DNA of 64,000 nucleotides, from NCBI RefSeq assembly GCF_004664715.2, contig NC_051063.1:145680165-145744164 (forward strand), read 5' to 3'. How positions within the stretch are numbered: position 1 is the stretch's first letter; the number at the start of each line of letters is the position of its first letter. Source of the DNA: Peromyscus leucopus (taxonomy: Eukaryota; Chordata; Mammalia; Rodentia; Cricetidae). The notes under the pieces were generated by a model, which made no database searches, was not told the origin of the DNA, and saw only the letters and a list, made by a program, of their open reading frames with translations. Shown here in pieces: positions 35,901-46,600 of this stretch. The translations under genes and the position numbers were made by a program.

Positions 35901-38260
35901 GCAGAGCCGTGAACTGCGCTTGCTGTTTGCTTCTCTTTTGGAAACCTCTTTTGGTCGTTGCCCCGATCACTCACTAGAGCCTTCCACACACAACTCACTG
36001 TTTTAACACCCATTTCACGTTGTCTCACGCTGAGTATTATGAACTGAAATACGGTCTAAAAAGCCTTCAACACCACCCTTCAGACTCCACGTGTGATTTC
36101 CTTTAAAATATACGAGTACTGCACAGTCTCCCGGGGCCTTGGAAGCCGGCTTGAAGGTTAGTAGTAAAATTAAGTTTCTGAAGTTGAAACTCAGACCTTA
36201 CTTTGACCATAGAAAGTTCAAATGTGACAAATGCTTTAATGGAAATCAAAACATCCTTAAAGTGATGAGCGTGGATTACAATGGACGAGCACCATGCAGC
36301 CTCCTGAGGCTAGATACTGAGACATAACACACTCGCTTTGTATTTGTGTAGCTTTATAGATCACTGGGCCAGTGTAATATTTTTATTCCTTGTGATTTCC
36401 ATCTCCCCTGTTTGTCCAGTCAACCTCTGCTGCATTTCTCCCGGAACTTAAAGCATCTTGCCTGTTCTTTAATCAGAGAGGATTTTACAAAACCCAAGTC
36501 TGACTGTCCCTGTCCAGGAAATACCTCCCAGTGACATCAGCTAGTAGATCTAAGTGATGTGGGTGTCTGTAGGAAAAGAGACTGAGCATAGCCCAGGGAC
36601 TGTCATCCTCAGAGAAGACACTGCTTCACAGTCTAAGATGATCTTTGAAGCACGACTGCGTGGTCCTTTGTAGTTCAGAGACTCAAAGTGCTGGCAGCCA
36701 GAGCGGAGGCGGGGCAGAGGGTGGAGCCTTGGGAGATCACTTCTGCATGGAATTAAAACACAGGGTTCCTAAGTTTGGGTTGGGTTTTTTGGTTTTGTCA
36801 CCTTACAGTATGGACAGGATTAATCTTTCTATCTGTGTTAAAGAATATCAGGTTTTGTTTTTCATACTGTTCTAAGGGTGTGTGTGTGTGTGTATGTGTG
36901 TGTGCATACATTTACTTAGAGCATGGTCGTTGTCTAAAATGTATATTATATCTAGTTTGATCACATGCTTATGGAATAATTGTTATTTATAGAATAATTG
37001 AACTTAAATTATGTGAATGCTCAGAAATGTAGATGGTATGGTAGAATCTTCAGAATCTTCTTTGTTTCAACAAATTCACTTTGTTTAGGGACTTTATATA
37101 TTTAGGTCAAGACCAGAAAAATAGTGGGTGAAAGACTTCTGAAAATTCTCCATACTGCATAAAAACAAAGAGAAAATTCTCCATAATTTTAGAATCTGCT
37201 TTTTCCAGAATTCAGCAATTACTAAAGTACGCAGCAATCCAAGAACTGTTAAACAGAGATGGGTCCAGCAGAACAGTGGGCCTTGGAGTGTAATGATCTG
37301 CCTGTTCCCATCTCCACTGCAGGACACAAAACTGAACCAGCAGCTGCATGGGAGCCACACAGAAGACTGGACAAGCTGGGACTTTCTCAGGTCCTCATTT
37401 CCAGATCATTTTCACTTGATCTGCTAGTCAGTGTCACTTGATTGCCTAGATGTCTCCTATAAGAGTACTCTTACTCTACATGATGGGAGCTTGTCAGGTG
37501 TGACAGAACTTTTCCTCTGTAGCGTGTGCTGGAAGATCTTGAGAGAATTGATTAGCCGTGGCTGCTTGATCCAGTGGGTAGCCTGTGGAACTAGCAATAG
37601 ACTAAGAATGTTAAAGGAAAGCTGAGGAATGAGACAGCCATGGTCCTGGGGGAAGCTCTGTTGTTCCCAAGGGTCAGATGGTCACACACATATGCAGGGC
37701 TTTGCACGTCCAGAGGGTCCTCCCCTTGCTCAGGAGGCCCTGGAGCATCCTAAGCACTCGTCTCAAGTTGCCCTGAGACTCTGGGAAGGCAGACAAGCCA
37801 AAGGCAGTGCCATCACATCTGCCTGAGTGTCTCTACCTGCACTCAGAACCCTGAGCACGTGTGGGGAGACTTACTGGTTTCAGGTAGGGAAATCTCTGTC
37901 CTGTTATTAGCTGCTCACTAAACTACCAGAGCAGACACTTGAGTGCATGCACCTGTATCACGAAGAATGCAGACTGCTGAACTACTTAGAAGACCCAAAG
38001 GCATAATTATAGTAAACCTTAGGGAGGTGAGTAAATAGGATTTCAGTCACCTCAACATCCTTTAAAGTGTCCAGTTTTCCAACCCCCCCCAAAGTGACAC
38101 ATTTAAAGAAACAAGAAAGTATATGAGAAAAGCATGTAATAAATGGAAACTGTACCCAAAGAAGCCCTGACATTGGACTTTCAGACAAAGACTTTAAAAC
38201 ATACTAGTTTAAATATGCGTAAAGAAGTATAGAGGACACGTGTGTAAGAAAACCAGAGGA
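35901..38260. other. Intergenic, mostly nothing recognised
   Basis: No gene or clear repeat apart from a TG tract at 36877-36904 and a local direct repeat of 'gaaaattctccata' (about 37138 and 37171). AT-rich from 36930 to 37200. Confidence 0.45.
36877..36904 (+). repeat. (TG)n microsatellite
   Basis: About 13 TG units with one TATG interruption. Confidence 0.9.
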
Positions 38261-38261
38261 G

Positions 38262-38445
38262 GAACCAGGCATGGAGCCCTGCTGACAGAGTGCTGGCCCA
38301 GTACATATGAAGCCCTGGGTCCCCTGGTGGCAAATGTCTGCAGTCCCAAAACGCGGGAAGCAGAGGCAGGAGGGTCAGAAGTTCAAGTCTGCCCTCAGTT
38401 ACATAGAGTTCCAGGCCAGCACGGGTTACTTGTCTTTCCAAACAA
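38262..38445 (+). repeat. B4-type SINE
   Basis: An ID-like first half ('accaggcatggagccctgct' to 'tgaagccctgggtcccctgg') is followed by a B1-like half ('gtggcaaatgtctgcagtc', 'gcagaggcaggagggtcaga', 'gttccaggccagcacgggtt'). Confidence 0.65.
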
Positions 38446-39366
38446 GGGTGGGGAGTGTAAAACTGATGTTTACCAAATAGAAAATACTAAATGTAAATGC
38501 TGAAGTTGAAAACACTAACTAAAATGAAAACGTCACAAGGTGTGCCCAACACCACGTTTGAGCTGCCACAAAAATGATAAAATTTGAATATAGGTCATTT
38601 AAGATTATCCGGTTCCAAAAGGCAGAAACAAAAATGGAGAAAAATTAATAGGCTCAGAGAAGATTATCCATTTGCAAAGGACAGGGGGAAAAAAGTAAAG
38701 AAACAATTGTCTCAGAAACCTGTGGAATATTCCCAAGCACTGAACTTGATTGGATTCTTTAAAAGGGGAAGACAAAGAGAAAATTTTAAATGGCCAAAGA
38801 CTCCAATTGGGTGAAATATCACTGATTTGCAACTCAAGAAGCTCAGTGTATACCAAGAGGGAAAAATCCAAAGAGACCCGTGACTGAGCACATAGTCACA
38901 TTATCAAAGACAGTCCTGAACTAGGGAAGACGTAGCTTAAATTTTGGGTTGTCTTCATCAAAAGCACAGAGACTGGAAGGTAGTACAATGACGCCTAAGT
39001 ACAGATGTAAATGACTACCAGATAATTCTGTATCCACCTATCCTCAGAAGGAAAGGTAGGTTAGAGCATCCCTGATGAATTAGCAGCAGCACGTTTCCCT
39101 ACAGTAACACCAACCAGAGTCCATGAGGCTGAAATGAACAGAGACAGTAACTCAAGTCTACACACACACAAAAGAAAGTGCTGGTAAAGGTAACTAAGTA
39201 AATATATGATAACCCCATTTCTGCACATAATTCTCTTTCCTTCCTGAGTTATGAAGCAACTGTGTAAAATGATGATTATTAATGTATGATAATAGTCACA
39301 CACACACACACAACACTGTATGACCAAAGTACAAAGCCAGGGGACAGTAATAAGTTTACATAGTAT

Positions 39367-39720
39367 TCTAGTCTGCTTTCTGTTGCTGTGATCAACACCA
39401 TGACCAAAAGCAACTTGGGGAGGAAAGGGTTTATTTCAACTTACAGTTCCAACTCACTGAGGAATGCCTTGGAACAGAGACCATGGTGCTGTCTACCGGC
39501 TCACTCTCGTCTCTTTCTGCTGGTTTGTTGTGCAGTTCAGGCCCATTTGTCCCAGGATAGCGCTGCCCACAGTGGGCTGGGCCCTCCCATATCGGTCACA
39601 GTCCCTTATAGACACGGCCACAGGCCAGTCTGGTGAGACAGGTTTCAACTGAAGTTCTCTCTTCCCAGATAACTCTAAGTTACATCGAGCAGACAACAGA
39701 AACCAACCAGCACAAATCAG
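39367..39720 (+). repeat. Rodent interspersed repeat inside L1
   Basis: 'ctagtctgctttctgttgct', 'caccatgaccaaaagcaact', 'ggaaagggtttatttcaact', 'gtgggctgggccctcccata' and 'ccagcacaaatc' identify the same rodent repeat family as 11495-11640. L1 sequence resumes at about 39721. Confidence 0.75.
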
Positions 39721-39849
39721 AACAAAATTTTTGTGTGCTATTCATATTAAGTTAGTTTGGAACCAAAATAGGTTATAAGTTAGGCTACTGAGTATAAACA
39801 TCAGGGAAAACAGGTAAGAAAATTGCTAAAGAATTGAGATGGCCCAACC

Positions 39850-39945
39850 ACTAGCCTGGTGACTAAGCTTCAGGCTGAGGTAGCAGGATGGTGAATTAGA
39901 GGCCATCCTGCACTATATAGCAAGATTGTACCTCAAAAAATGTAT
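39850..39945 (+). repeat. Old B1-like monomer
   Basis: 'caggctgaggtagcaggatg', 'ccatcctgcactatatagca' and 'agattgtacctcaaaa'. Very diverged, lacking the B1 start. Confidence 0.5.
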
Positions 39946-40154
39946 GTGTCTGTATGAAAAAATATATATATATTCATATACATAAAGATGTTAGATGTGG
40001 ATAAAGCAGCACCCAGTGGGTGATAACTAGCTACAAATGCCTAAATTTAAAAAAAAAAAAAAAAAAGCTCTGATAACGTAGCCTAAAACATCACAAAACA
40101 AGACCAACAAACATAAAGCAGGGAAAAGGAGTAATGTAGACTAAAGTAGGGGGG

Positions 40155-40475
40155 GGGAGAGGGGAGATGGCCCCCCACATTAAGTGCTAGTTGCTTAAGA
40201 CTGAATACCTGAGTTCAATGCCCAGAACCCACATGAAATCCAGACACGGTGGCAGGCATTTATAATCACAGCACTCCCTGGCAACACAAGAGATAGAAAA
40301 CAGCCCCAAAGCTCAGGGGACAGCTAGCATGGAATATGAGTACAGCAGCAGAAAGAAGAGACCCAACAAGATAGGGAGAAACTCCTAGAAATTGTTATCT
40401 GACCCCCACATGCATGCTGTGGCACCCAGACATGTGTGCGTGCACACACACACAAATACAATTTTTAAAAAGTCT
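40155..40475 (+). repeat. RSINE1/B4-type composite SINE
   Basis: 'gttcaatgcccagaacccac', 'gacacggtggcaggcattta', 'taatcacagcactccctggc', 'tgttatctgacccccacatg' and a short CA tail ending 'cacaaatacaattttt'. Confidence 0.65.
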
Positions 40476-40619
40476 TTAAACAAAAGACTGGTTGGAGAAG
40501 TTAAAATGAACACACCCTTAGCTAGATTACAAAAAATGTAGGAGAGATTCAAGTTATACCAAGCATGAAGGATTACTCCTTACAGAAATAAAAAGAATTA
40601 TGAGAACAGGTGAGTGTCC

Positions 40620-40940
40620 ATGTGATGCGTGGGAAAATCCTGGCTTTTCAGCTTGTTAGGATGTAGAACCACAATGGAGGTAAGCTTCTGGGCATGACTG
40701 TGATGAGGGTAACTGAAGTGGGAAGACCCACCCTACTGTGGGGGACACCGTTCCACAGCTGAGGTCCCCAACTGCATATAAAGAAGAAAGCTAGCCGAGC
40801 ACCGGTGTGTGTTGCTTCCTGACCAACAGTCACCCCAGCTCCTGCCACTAGACCGTCCCATTATGACGGACTGACTGTACCTTCAGACTGTGAGCTCCAA
40901 ATAAACTCCTGTCAAGTGTTTGCTTGTGGTGGATAAGTTT
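40620..40940 (+). repeat. Rodent LTR- or MER-like repeat, unassigned
   Basis: 'gggaagacccaccctactgt', 'ggggacaccgttccacagct', 'gactgactgtaccttcagac' and 'tgtgagctccaaataaactc' are in the order of a common rodent repeat ending in an AATAAA signal. It interrupts L1 ORF2. Confidence 0.55.
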
Positions 40941-41587
40941 CTTCATTGTGAATTCTTCCAAACATTTAAAGAATAGTTAACACTAATTATGGACAAATTC
41001 TTACAAATTATAAAAAATGCCTTTTCCCAACTCATTCCTTTGACCAATTATTATATACCAACGTTAGACAAAGTGAAAATATCTTTAGGCCAGTATCACT
41101 TAATACAGATGCAGGCTCAACAAGATATTAACAAAGTGAATCCAGCAACATATAGAAAGAATTATACACAATCACCCAATAGGATTTATCTTGGAGATAC
41201 AAAATTCAATGTAGAAAAAAGTTTGGTCAATATATAATATCACATTATTAATATACACAATAAAACAATAGTCCTAATAGCTACAGAAAAAGATTTAACA
41301 TTTGACATATTTAACACACTTTCTTCATGAACACATGAAGAAGAAAAAAAGGAAGAGTTTCCTCAACCAGATAAAGGAAGCTACAAAAACTCATAGTTGA
41401 TATGTGAGTGACAAATGGTCAAACATCATAAGCTTCCCCTCTACCTCCTGAAGGCAGCACTAAGACAAAGATAATCCTCCCTCAGTGTCTGTTCCACCTG
41501 GAGTTTCTGGCCAAGGAAGTGCGCCAAATGAGGGAATAATCGGTATTCAGATTGGAAAAGAAAAACCTATTTGCAGGTGATGTGCTC

Positions 41588-41778
41588 TTTTTTTTTTTTT
41601 TTAAGATTTATTTATTATGTATACACTGTTCTGCCTGCATATATGCCTAGACACCAGAAGAGGGCACCAGATTTCATTACAGATGGTTGTGAGCCACCAT
41701 GTGGTTGCTGGGAATTGAACTCAGGACCTCTGGAAGAGCAGCCAGTGCTCTTAACCTCTGAGCCATCTCTCCAGCCCC
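41588..41778 (-). repeat. B2 SINE inserted at L1 FADD region
   Basis: Well-preserved antisense B2: poly(T), 'aagatttatttattatgtat', 'agatggttgtgagccaccat', 'gtggttgctgggaattgaac', 'ctctgagccatctctccagc'. Imperfect target copies flank it: 'ggtgatgtgctctt' on the left and 'ggtgacatgctctt' on the right. Confidence 0.95.
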
Positions 41779-41811
41779 CGGTGACATGCTCTTGCACAGA
41801 GAAAGTATTAT

Positions 41812-41945
41812 GGAGGCCATGCATGGTGGTGTACATCTTTAATCCTAGCACTCTGGAGAGAGAGGCAGAGGCAGCTTGAGGCCAGCCTTGGACTTATATC
41901 GTCAGTTCTAGGCCAGCTGGAGGTACATAGTGAGACCCTAAAAAA
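41812..41945 (+). repeat. B1 SINE
   Basis: 'gccatgcatggtggtgtaca', 'ctttaatcctagcactctgg', 'cagaggcagcttgaggccag' and 'tacatagtgagaccctaaaa'. Confidence 0.88.
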
Positions 41946-42937
41946 AATCCCACTCCCTCTCCACCTGTTTCTCTATATGTAGATATATATATGGACATAT
42001 ACATAACCATAAGGAAAATATTATATATATGGATATATATGTGGGCAAATATATATCCATAAGAAAACTACTAGAGATAACAAATTTGTCTAGGTCACAG
42101 AAGATAAGATTAATATGGAAAAATCAACTGATTTCTTATACTAATATACTATTACTGAACAACCTCCCAAAAGAATTTAACATTAAGACAATTCCATTTG
42201 CAGGAGTATCAAAAAGAATAAAGTGTTTGGCAATAAATTTAACAGAAGCCAAGACTCACACAGTAAGAATCACAAAGCCCTGAAGAAGCTAAAGATGCAT
42301 AGGTAAGTTCCTCACATGGGAGACAGGACTCTTTGGGTGGCATTATTCCCCAAATTAATCTGTAATTCAGTTAATGTGTCAATGTACTGGGTGTACGTTT
42401 CAGAAAAAGACAAACTTATCTAATACTAATGTAAAATGCAAAACATCTTCAATATCAAAATCTCAAGAGGATTCACACTTCTCAATCCCAAAGCTACAAT
42501 AACAATTCGATAATCACATGAAGATATGCATATAGATAATTGAGATTTCAGAAATCCCTATATTTATGATCAACTTAATGTTGGCAATGGTTCCAAGACA
42601 GTTTGGTGAGGGAATATGTGGCCGTTTTATCAACAGTGGTGCCATGATGGTCACATGTAACAAAATTAGGCCCCAACCTTATACCATATTCAAAAAATGT
42701 CCTAAAAAAGCCATAGACTGCAATGTAGGAACTAAAATAAAAGAAAGCTCTTAGAAGAAAACAAAGGAATAAACCTTCATGCCATTGGGCTTCATGTGTA
42801 ACAAAAAATATGAATTCTACTGAACCAAAATTTTAAAATGCCTCGACTATCAGTGCCAAGAAAGCAGAAGGAAAGCCCCTGTTGTCCAAATGCTCTCAAG
42901 CCAATAGCTGATACTGGCCTAGTATCCAGAACTGTTT

Positions 42938-43108
42938 TTCCTTTTTTTCTTTTCTTTCTTTCTTTTTGTTTTTTGAGACAGGGTTTCTCTGTGTAGCCCC
43001 AGCTGTCCTGGAACTCACTCTGTAGACCAGGCTGGCCTTGAACTCTCAAAGATCTGCCTGCCTCTGCCTCCTGAGTGCTGGTATTAAAGGCATCACCGCC
43101 CCACCAGA
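42938..43108 (-). repeat. B1 SINE, antisense
   Basis: 'ttttgagacagggtttctct', 'gtcctggaactcactctgta' and 'gaccaggctggccttgaact', preceded by a CTTT-rich tail. Moderately young. Confidence 0.93.
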
Positions 43109-43163
43109 ACTTTTATGATTCAACAATAGAAAGAAAAACTTCCGGTTAATTTATACATTCTTT

Positions 43164-43335
43164 TTTTTTTTTTTTTTTTTTTTTTTTTGGTTTTTCGAGA
43201 CAGGGTTTCTCTGTGTAGCTTTGCGCCTTTCCTGGAACTCACTTGGTAGCCCAGGCTGGCCTCGAACTCACAGAGATCTGCCTGGCTCTGCCTCCCGAGT
43301 GCTGGGATTAAAGGCGTGCGCCACCACCGCCCGGC
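43164..43335 (-). repeat. B1 SINE, young, with perfect target duplication
   Basis: Nearly intact antisense B1 with a long poly(T) and 'agctttgcgcctttcctgga', 'ctcacttggtagcccaggct', 'gggattaaaggcgtgcgcca' and 'ccaccgcccggc'. The 16-bp duplication AATTTATACATTCTTT lies at 43148-43163 and 43336-43351 without a mismatch, which marks a recent insertion. The 'tttgcgcctttcc' variant fits cricetid B1 subfamilies (inference). Confidence 0.97.
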
Positions 43336-44045
43336 AATTTATACATTCTTTATACAAAGAATTTGAATGAATGTTTTCCAGAGAAGACTGGATGTAGACA
43401 CCCAAAACCAGGTGAAAAGGAACTTGCCATCAGATCCGTTCAGGAAGCAGTGAGGACCAGGAGACGGCACTTAGTGCTCACTGTTTTCTTGGAAGGTGCA
43501 CAAAAACGTTGACAAGAACGGGGGCAGTGAACGGGTCACACACTGCTGGTCGGAATGTGCAGTCCTGCTCACCTTTTCACAACAGGCTTGCGGTGCCTCA
43601 TATGACTAAACAGGAGTGCTTGCCTTTCCCTAACTACTCACAGTGGGGACAGCTCTACTGCCCCTGGGTGGATGAGTGGCCAAATAAAGTGCAGGATCTC
43701 CATATGGTGTGGTGTGGCCCAGACATAAAAATGAATAAGCTACTGGCATATGGTGCAACATGGGGAGATCTCAAACACATTGTTACATAAAAGGTCATGA
43801 GAAGAGCCAGATGCAGAAATCCATAAACTGGTGAGTCCATTTCTAGGAAATGTCCAAACTCTCCAAATCCATAAGGATAGAAAGTAGATTAATGGTTTCC
43901 AGGGGCTGAGGGGGCAGGAAAATGGATAGTGATTGGAATGGGTATGGAATTTTGGAGGGGAGCATGATGAATATAGTCTGGAATTGATGATGAACTCTAA
44001 CACAAATCTTAAAAGGTCTTAATAATTAAAAAAAAACAAAAACAG

Positions 44046-44555
44046 AGCCAGATATTGGGGTGAATGCTGAAAGATCAGAGAAACAGAGCAAGCCACAGCC
44101 AACCTCACCTTACCAACTCCTCAGCCGATCCTGTTTCCTCAGACTGAAAGCCTCTGAGTCCTCACTCCTGAGGGTCTCAGCTGAACTGCTGCTTAGTTCC
44201 TGTCTCCTCACGCCTTATATACTGTTCTCCACCCAGCCATGTCACTTCCTGGGATTAAAAGTGTGTGTGCTTCCCAAGCAAAGGCATGAGATCTCAAGTG
44301 CTGGGATTTTAAAGGTGTATGCCACCATGCCTGGCTTTTTTTCCCAGCGTGGCCTTGAACTCACAGAGATCCAGACAGAGATCTGGATCCATTCAGGATC
44401 ACAGGATCCATGCCTCCTGAGTGATAGGATTAAAGGCATGTGCCACCACTGTCTGTTCTCTATGTCTAATCTAGTGGCTGGCTCTGTCCTCTGATACCCA
44501 GATAAGTTTATTAGGGGAAACAATATATTGGGGTACACAATATATCACCACAATG
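44046..44555 (-). mobile_element. LTR-like repeat with embedded B1-like modules
   Basis: Read on the minus strand it begins TGTGGTGATATATTG near 44553 and has 'cccctaataaacttatctgg' (AATAAA) soon after. It then carries two B1-like blocks (seen on + as 'gataggattaaaggcatgtg' and 'gggattttaaaggtgtatgc') and ends near 44046. This arrangement recurs in cricetid genomes as a solitary endogenous-retrovirus LTR. No viral genes are present. Confidence 0.5.
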
Positions 44556-45437
44556 AACATTATGTACTGGAGACCAATAAACTTAGATGAATTTTTATTT
44601 CAGTTTAATCAAACCCTTTTTTTTTTTTTTTGAGGCAGCTTTCCTTACATATTTGCTAATAGACATGGGCTCATCCAAAAATGTACACATTTGCAGAAGC
44701 TGTGAATACAACCGCTGTCACTATGACTGGATGTAAAGGGAATGGGAACAGTGTTAGCGGGCCATCTGGTCTTAGGTTTTGTATTTTAGCTCCAGGTTTC
44801 AGGGGTCTCATTCCGTGATCAGCTGCCTCTATTGCTTTAGGCCTGGGTGAGGCAGGACATCCTGACAGCCAGAGCATCAAAGGAAGCGGCTTCTCTCGGG
44901 GTGGCCAGGAAACAGAGATGAAGGATCCTGTGTCTGCATCCTGCCATGGCTCATGCCCAGTGACTCGCTTCCTACAGCTAGACTGTACCTTGTAATAGCA
45001 CATTCCACTATGCATTCATCAGTACCCATTGCAGTAAGGCCCCTCAAGAGCCCACTGTGCACCAGACACTATTGAACTGATGTATTTAAAAACAGGTGGG
45101 GAACCATAAAGTACTAAGAAGTACTTTCAAGAGGTTGGAAATCGCATTTGCCTTTTACCTAGATTCCCAGAATTATTTTGGTATATCATTCTTTATCGAG
45201 AATGAAGATGTGCATGGAGGATTTGTTTACTAAAGGTCCTACCTTTTCAGTAAAATCATTAAATATTCATAACATTATCAAGTAGTCTCAAAATAACCTA
45301 AGGCAGTTTGTAATTCTCTGAACTTGATAAAGGGTTCACTGGCAGAGAGCTATTCTGCCCTCTGTGATAGTGTGCAGACTGTAGTATATTCTGATAGTAG
45401 ATCAGAATTGTCTTGATTCTAAATAAAGGGGAGAGGA
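44556..45437. other. Intergenic, nothing recognised
   Basis: Contains a poly(T) run at 44617-44630. AT-rich from 45070 to 45440. No gene. Confidence 0.45.
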
Positions 45438-45622
45438 TTTTTTAAACTTTTTATTTATGTGCATTGGTGTTTTCCCTGCATGTATGTCTGTATAAGGGTG
45501 TCAGGCATCCTGGAACCGGACTCACAGACATTTGTGAGTTGCCATGTAGGCACTGGAAACTGAACCCCGTCCTCTGGAAGAGCAGCCAGTGCTCTTAACC
45601 ACTGAGCCATCTCTCCAGTCCC
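45438..45622 (-). repeat. B3/B2-type SINE, antisense
   Basis: 'actttttatttatgtgcatt', 'gtgagttgccatgtaggcac', 'ctctggaagagcagccagtg' and 'cactgagccatctctccagt'. Confidence 0.9.
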
Positions 45623-46379
45623 AGGCAAAAGACTTCTAAATCTCTTGAGGTATGTGTTTGCTGTGTTCAGTTGACTGGGCTGTGAAGGAATTTTAAGAAA
45701 ACGTAAAGCCCTGTCCTGACAGCATTAGTATGAGCTCATTCTTTGGGAGATGCTAGGAAAGTTGGGATCTGAGCTGCCCCTGTAGCTCTACCATCCAGAA
45801 AAGCAGCAGACAGACCTCTAAAGAACCTGTTCTCTTGGATTCAGTATGGGAAATACTCATTCCCAGTCTCCTGGGCATGCTCAATGTGGTGTGTATTCAC
45901 ATAACTTCTAATTCGAGTTAAAGTGTCTCGTACTGATTACAGAAGCAATTCTGCAGGCCACAGCAAACCATGACGACAGAGCTCAGAATCCTTAGTTACG
46001 CCCCAGTTTCGGTAGACATGTCTTACTGTGCACACTATCATAACCCATGTTCTTTACCTGGTAGGTAGCAAAAATCATTCCGATCACTGGCAGCATGGAT
46101 GTTTAAAATATCTTCTATGTATACGTATATTTAACGTATTTTTAAACCTAAAGCATTTCTCATCCTATTATACTTGGAAATATCAGTTTCCTCCCTCTTT
46201 TTGCCATGCAGTACCCATTTACTTGAGTGGGTATACAAGAGATTAATTTTTTAATAAGCAAGCATTGGTTTACTGCTCTGTTTTAACCATGTTAGTTTAG
46301 CTCTTTTTAACCCGAGCGATCTTGGAAAACTTTTACCCTTGTATTTATGTCAAATTCATTTTGAAGTAGAGCCATGCAA

Positions 46380-46600
46380 TATGATCTAATTCGGAATACA
46401 CTTCAGTTCCTGTGACTGGCAGGCGACTGCCGTGAGGTCTCATCAGAGGTTTCTCAAAATCCTTTCTGCTCGGCACCTCATTGAAGGGCAACAACAAAAT
46501 GATCTGAGATTGGATCAATTAAGCCTTTATTTAATGCTAAATCCAGTGCATTCATTTGCATCTGAAGCATGGCCAAAATAGGAACAGTTCACAGGGTCAC
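46380..46600. promoter_or_regulatory. Candidate conserved non-coding element
   Basis: Repeat-free stretch of ordered AT-rich motifs: 'gatcaattaagcctttattt' (homeodomain-type TAATT) and an exact octamer ATTTGCAT at 46554-46561. Motif occurrence alone is weak evidence. Confidence 0.2.

Larger units (their letters stand above)
38490..44030 (+). mobile_element. Ancient L1 remnant, sense, heavily interrupted
   Basis: One old L1M-type element appears to form the scaffold of this 5.5-kb stretch. Order of landmarks: 5' part with 'aaaaatccaaagagaccc' (38860) and 'aggttataagttaggctact' (39768). ORF2 start region 'cccttagctagattacaaaa' (40515) and 'cttacagaaataaaaagaat' (40578). RT core 'agcaacatatagaaagaatt' (41145) and 'ctacagaaaaagatttaaca' (41281). 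Then 'ccagataaaggaagctacaa' (41370) and 'tatttgcaggtgatgtgctc' (41567), the site of the catalytic FADD motif. Later ORF2 'ggagtatcaaaaagaataaa' (42203), and 3' UTR 'aaagtagattaatggtttcc' and 'aggggctgagggggcaggaa' (43880-43920). Multiple younger repeats split it. All frames are broken; it cannot be active. Confidence 0.8.

Noticed and set aside
40989..42754. Frames resembling reverse transcriptase
   Set aside because: They are pieces of a decayed L1 ORF2 with frameshifts, stops and SINE insertions, not an active gene.
44060..44494. Plus-strand frame of 144 codons
   Set aside because: Contained in an antisense LTR-like repeat with B1-like modules.
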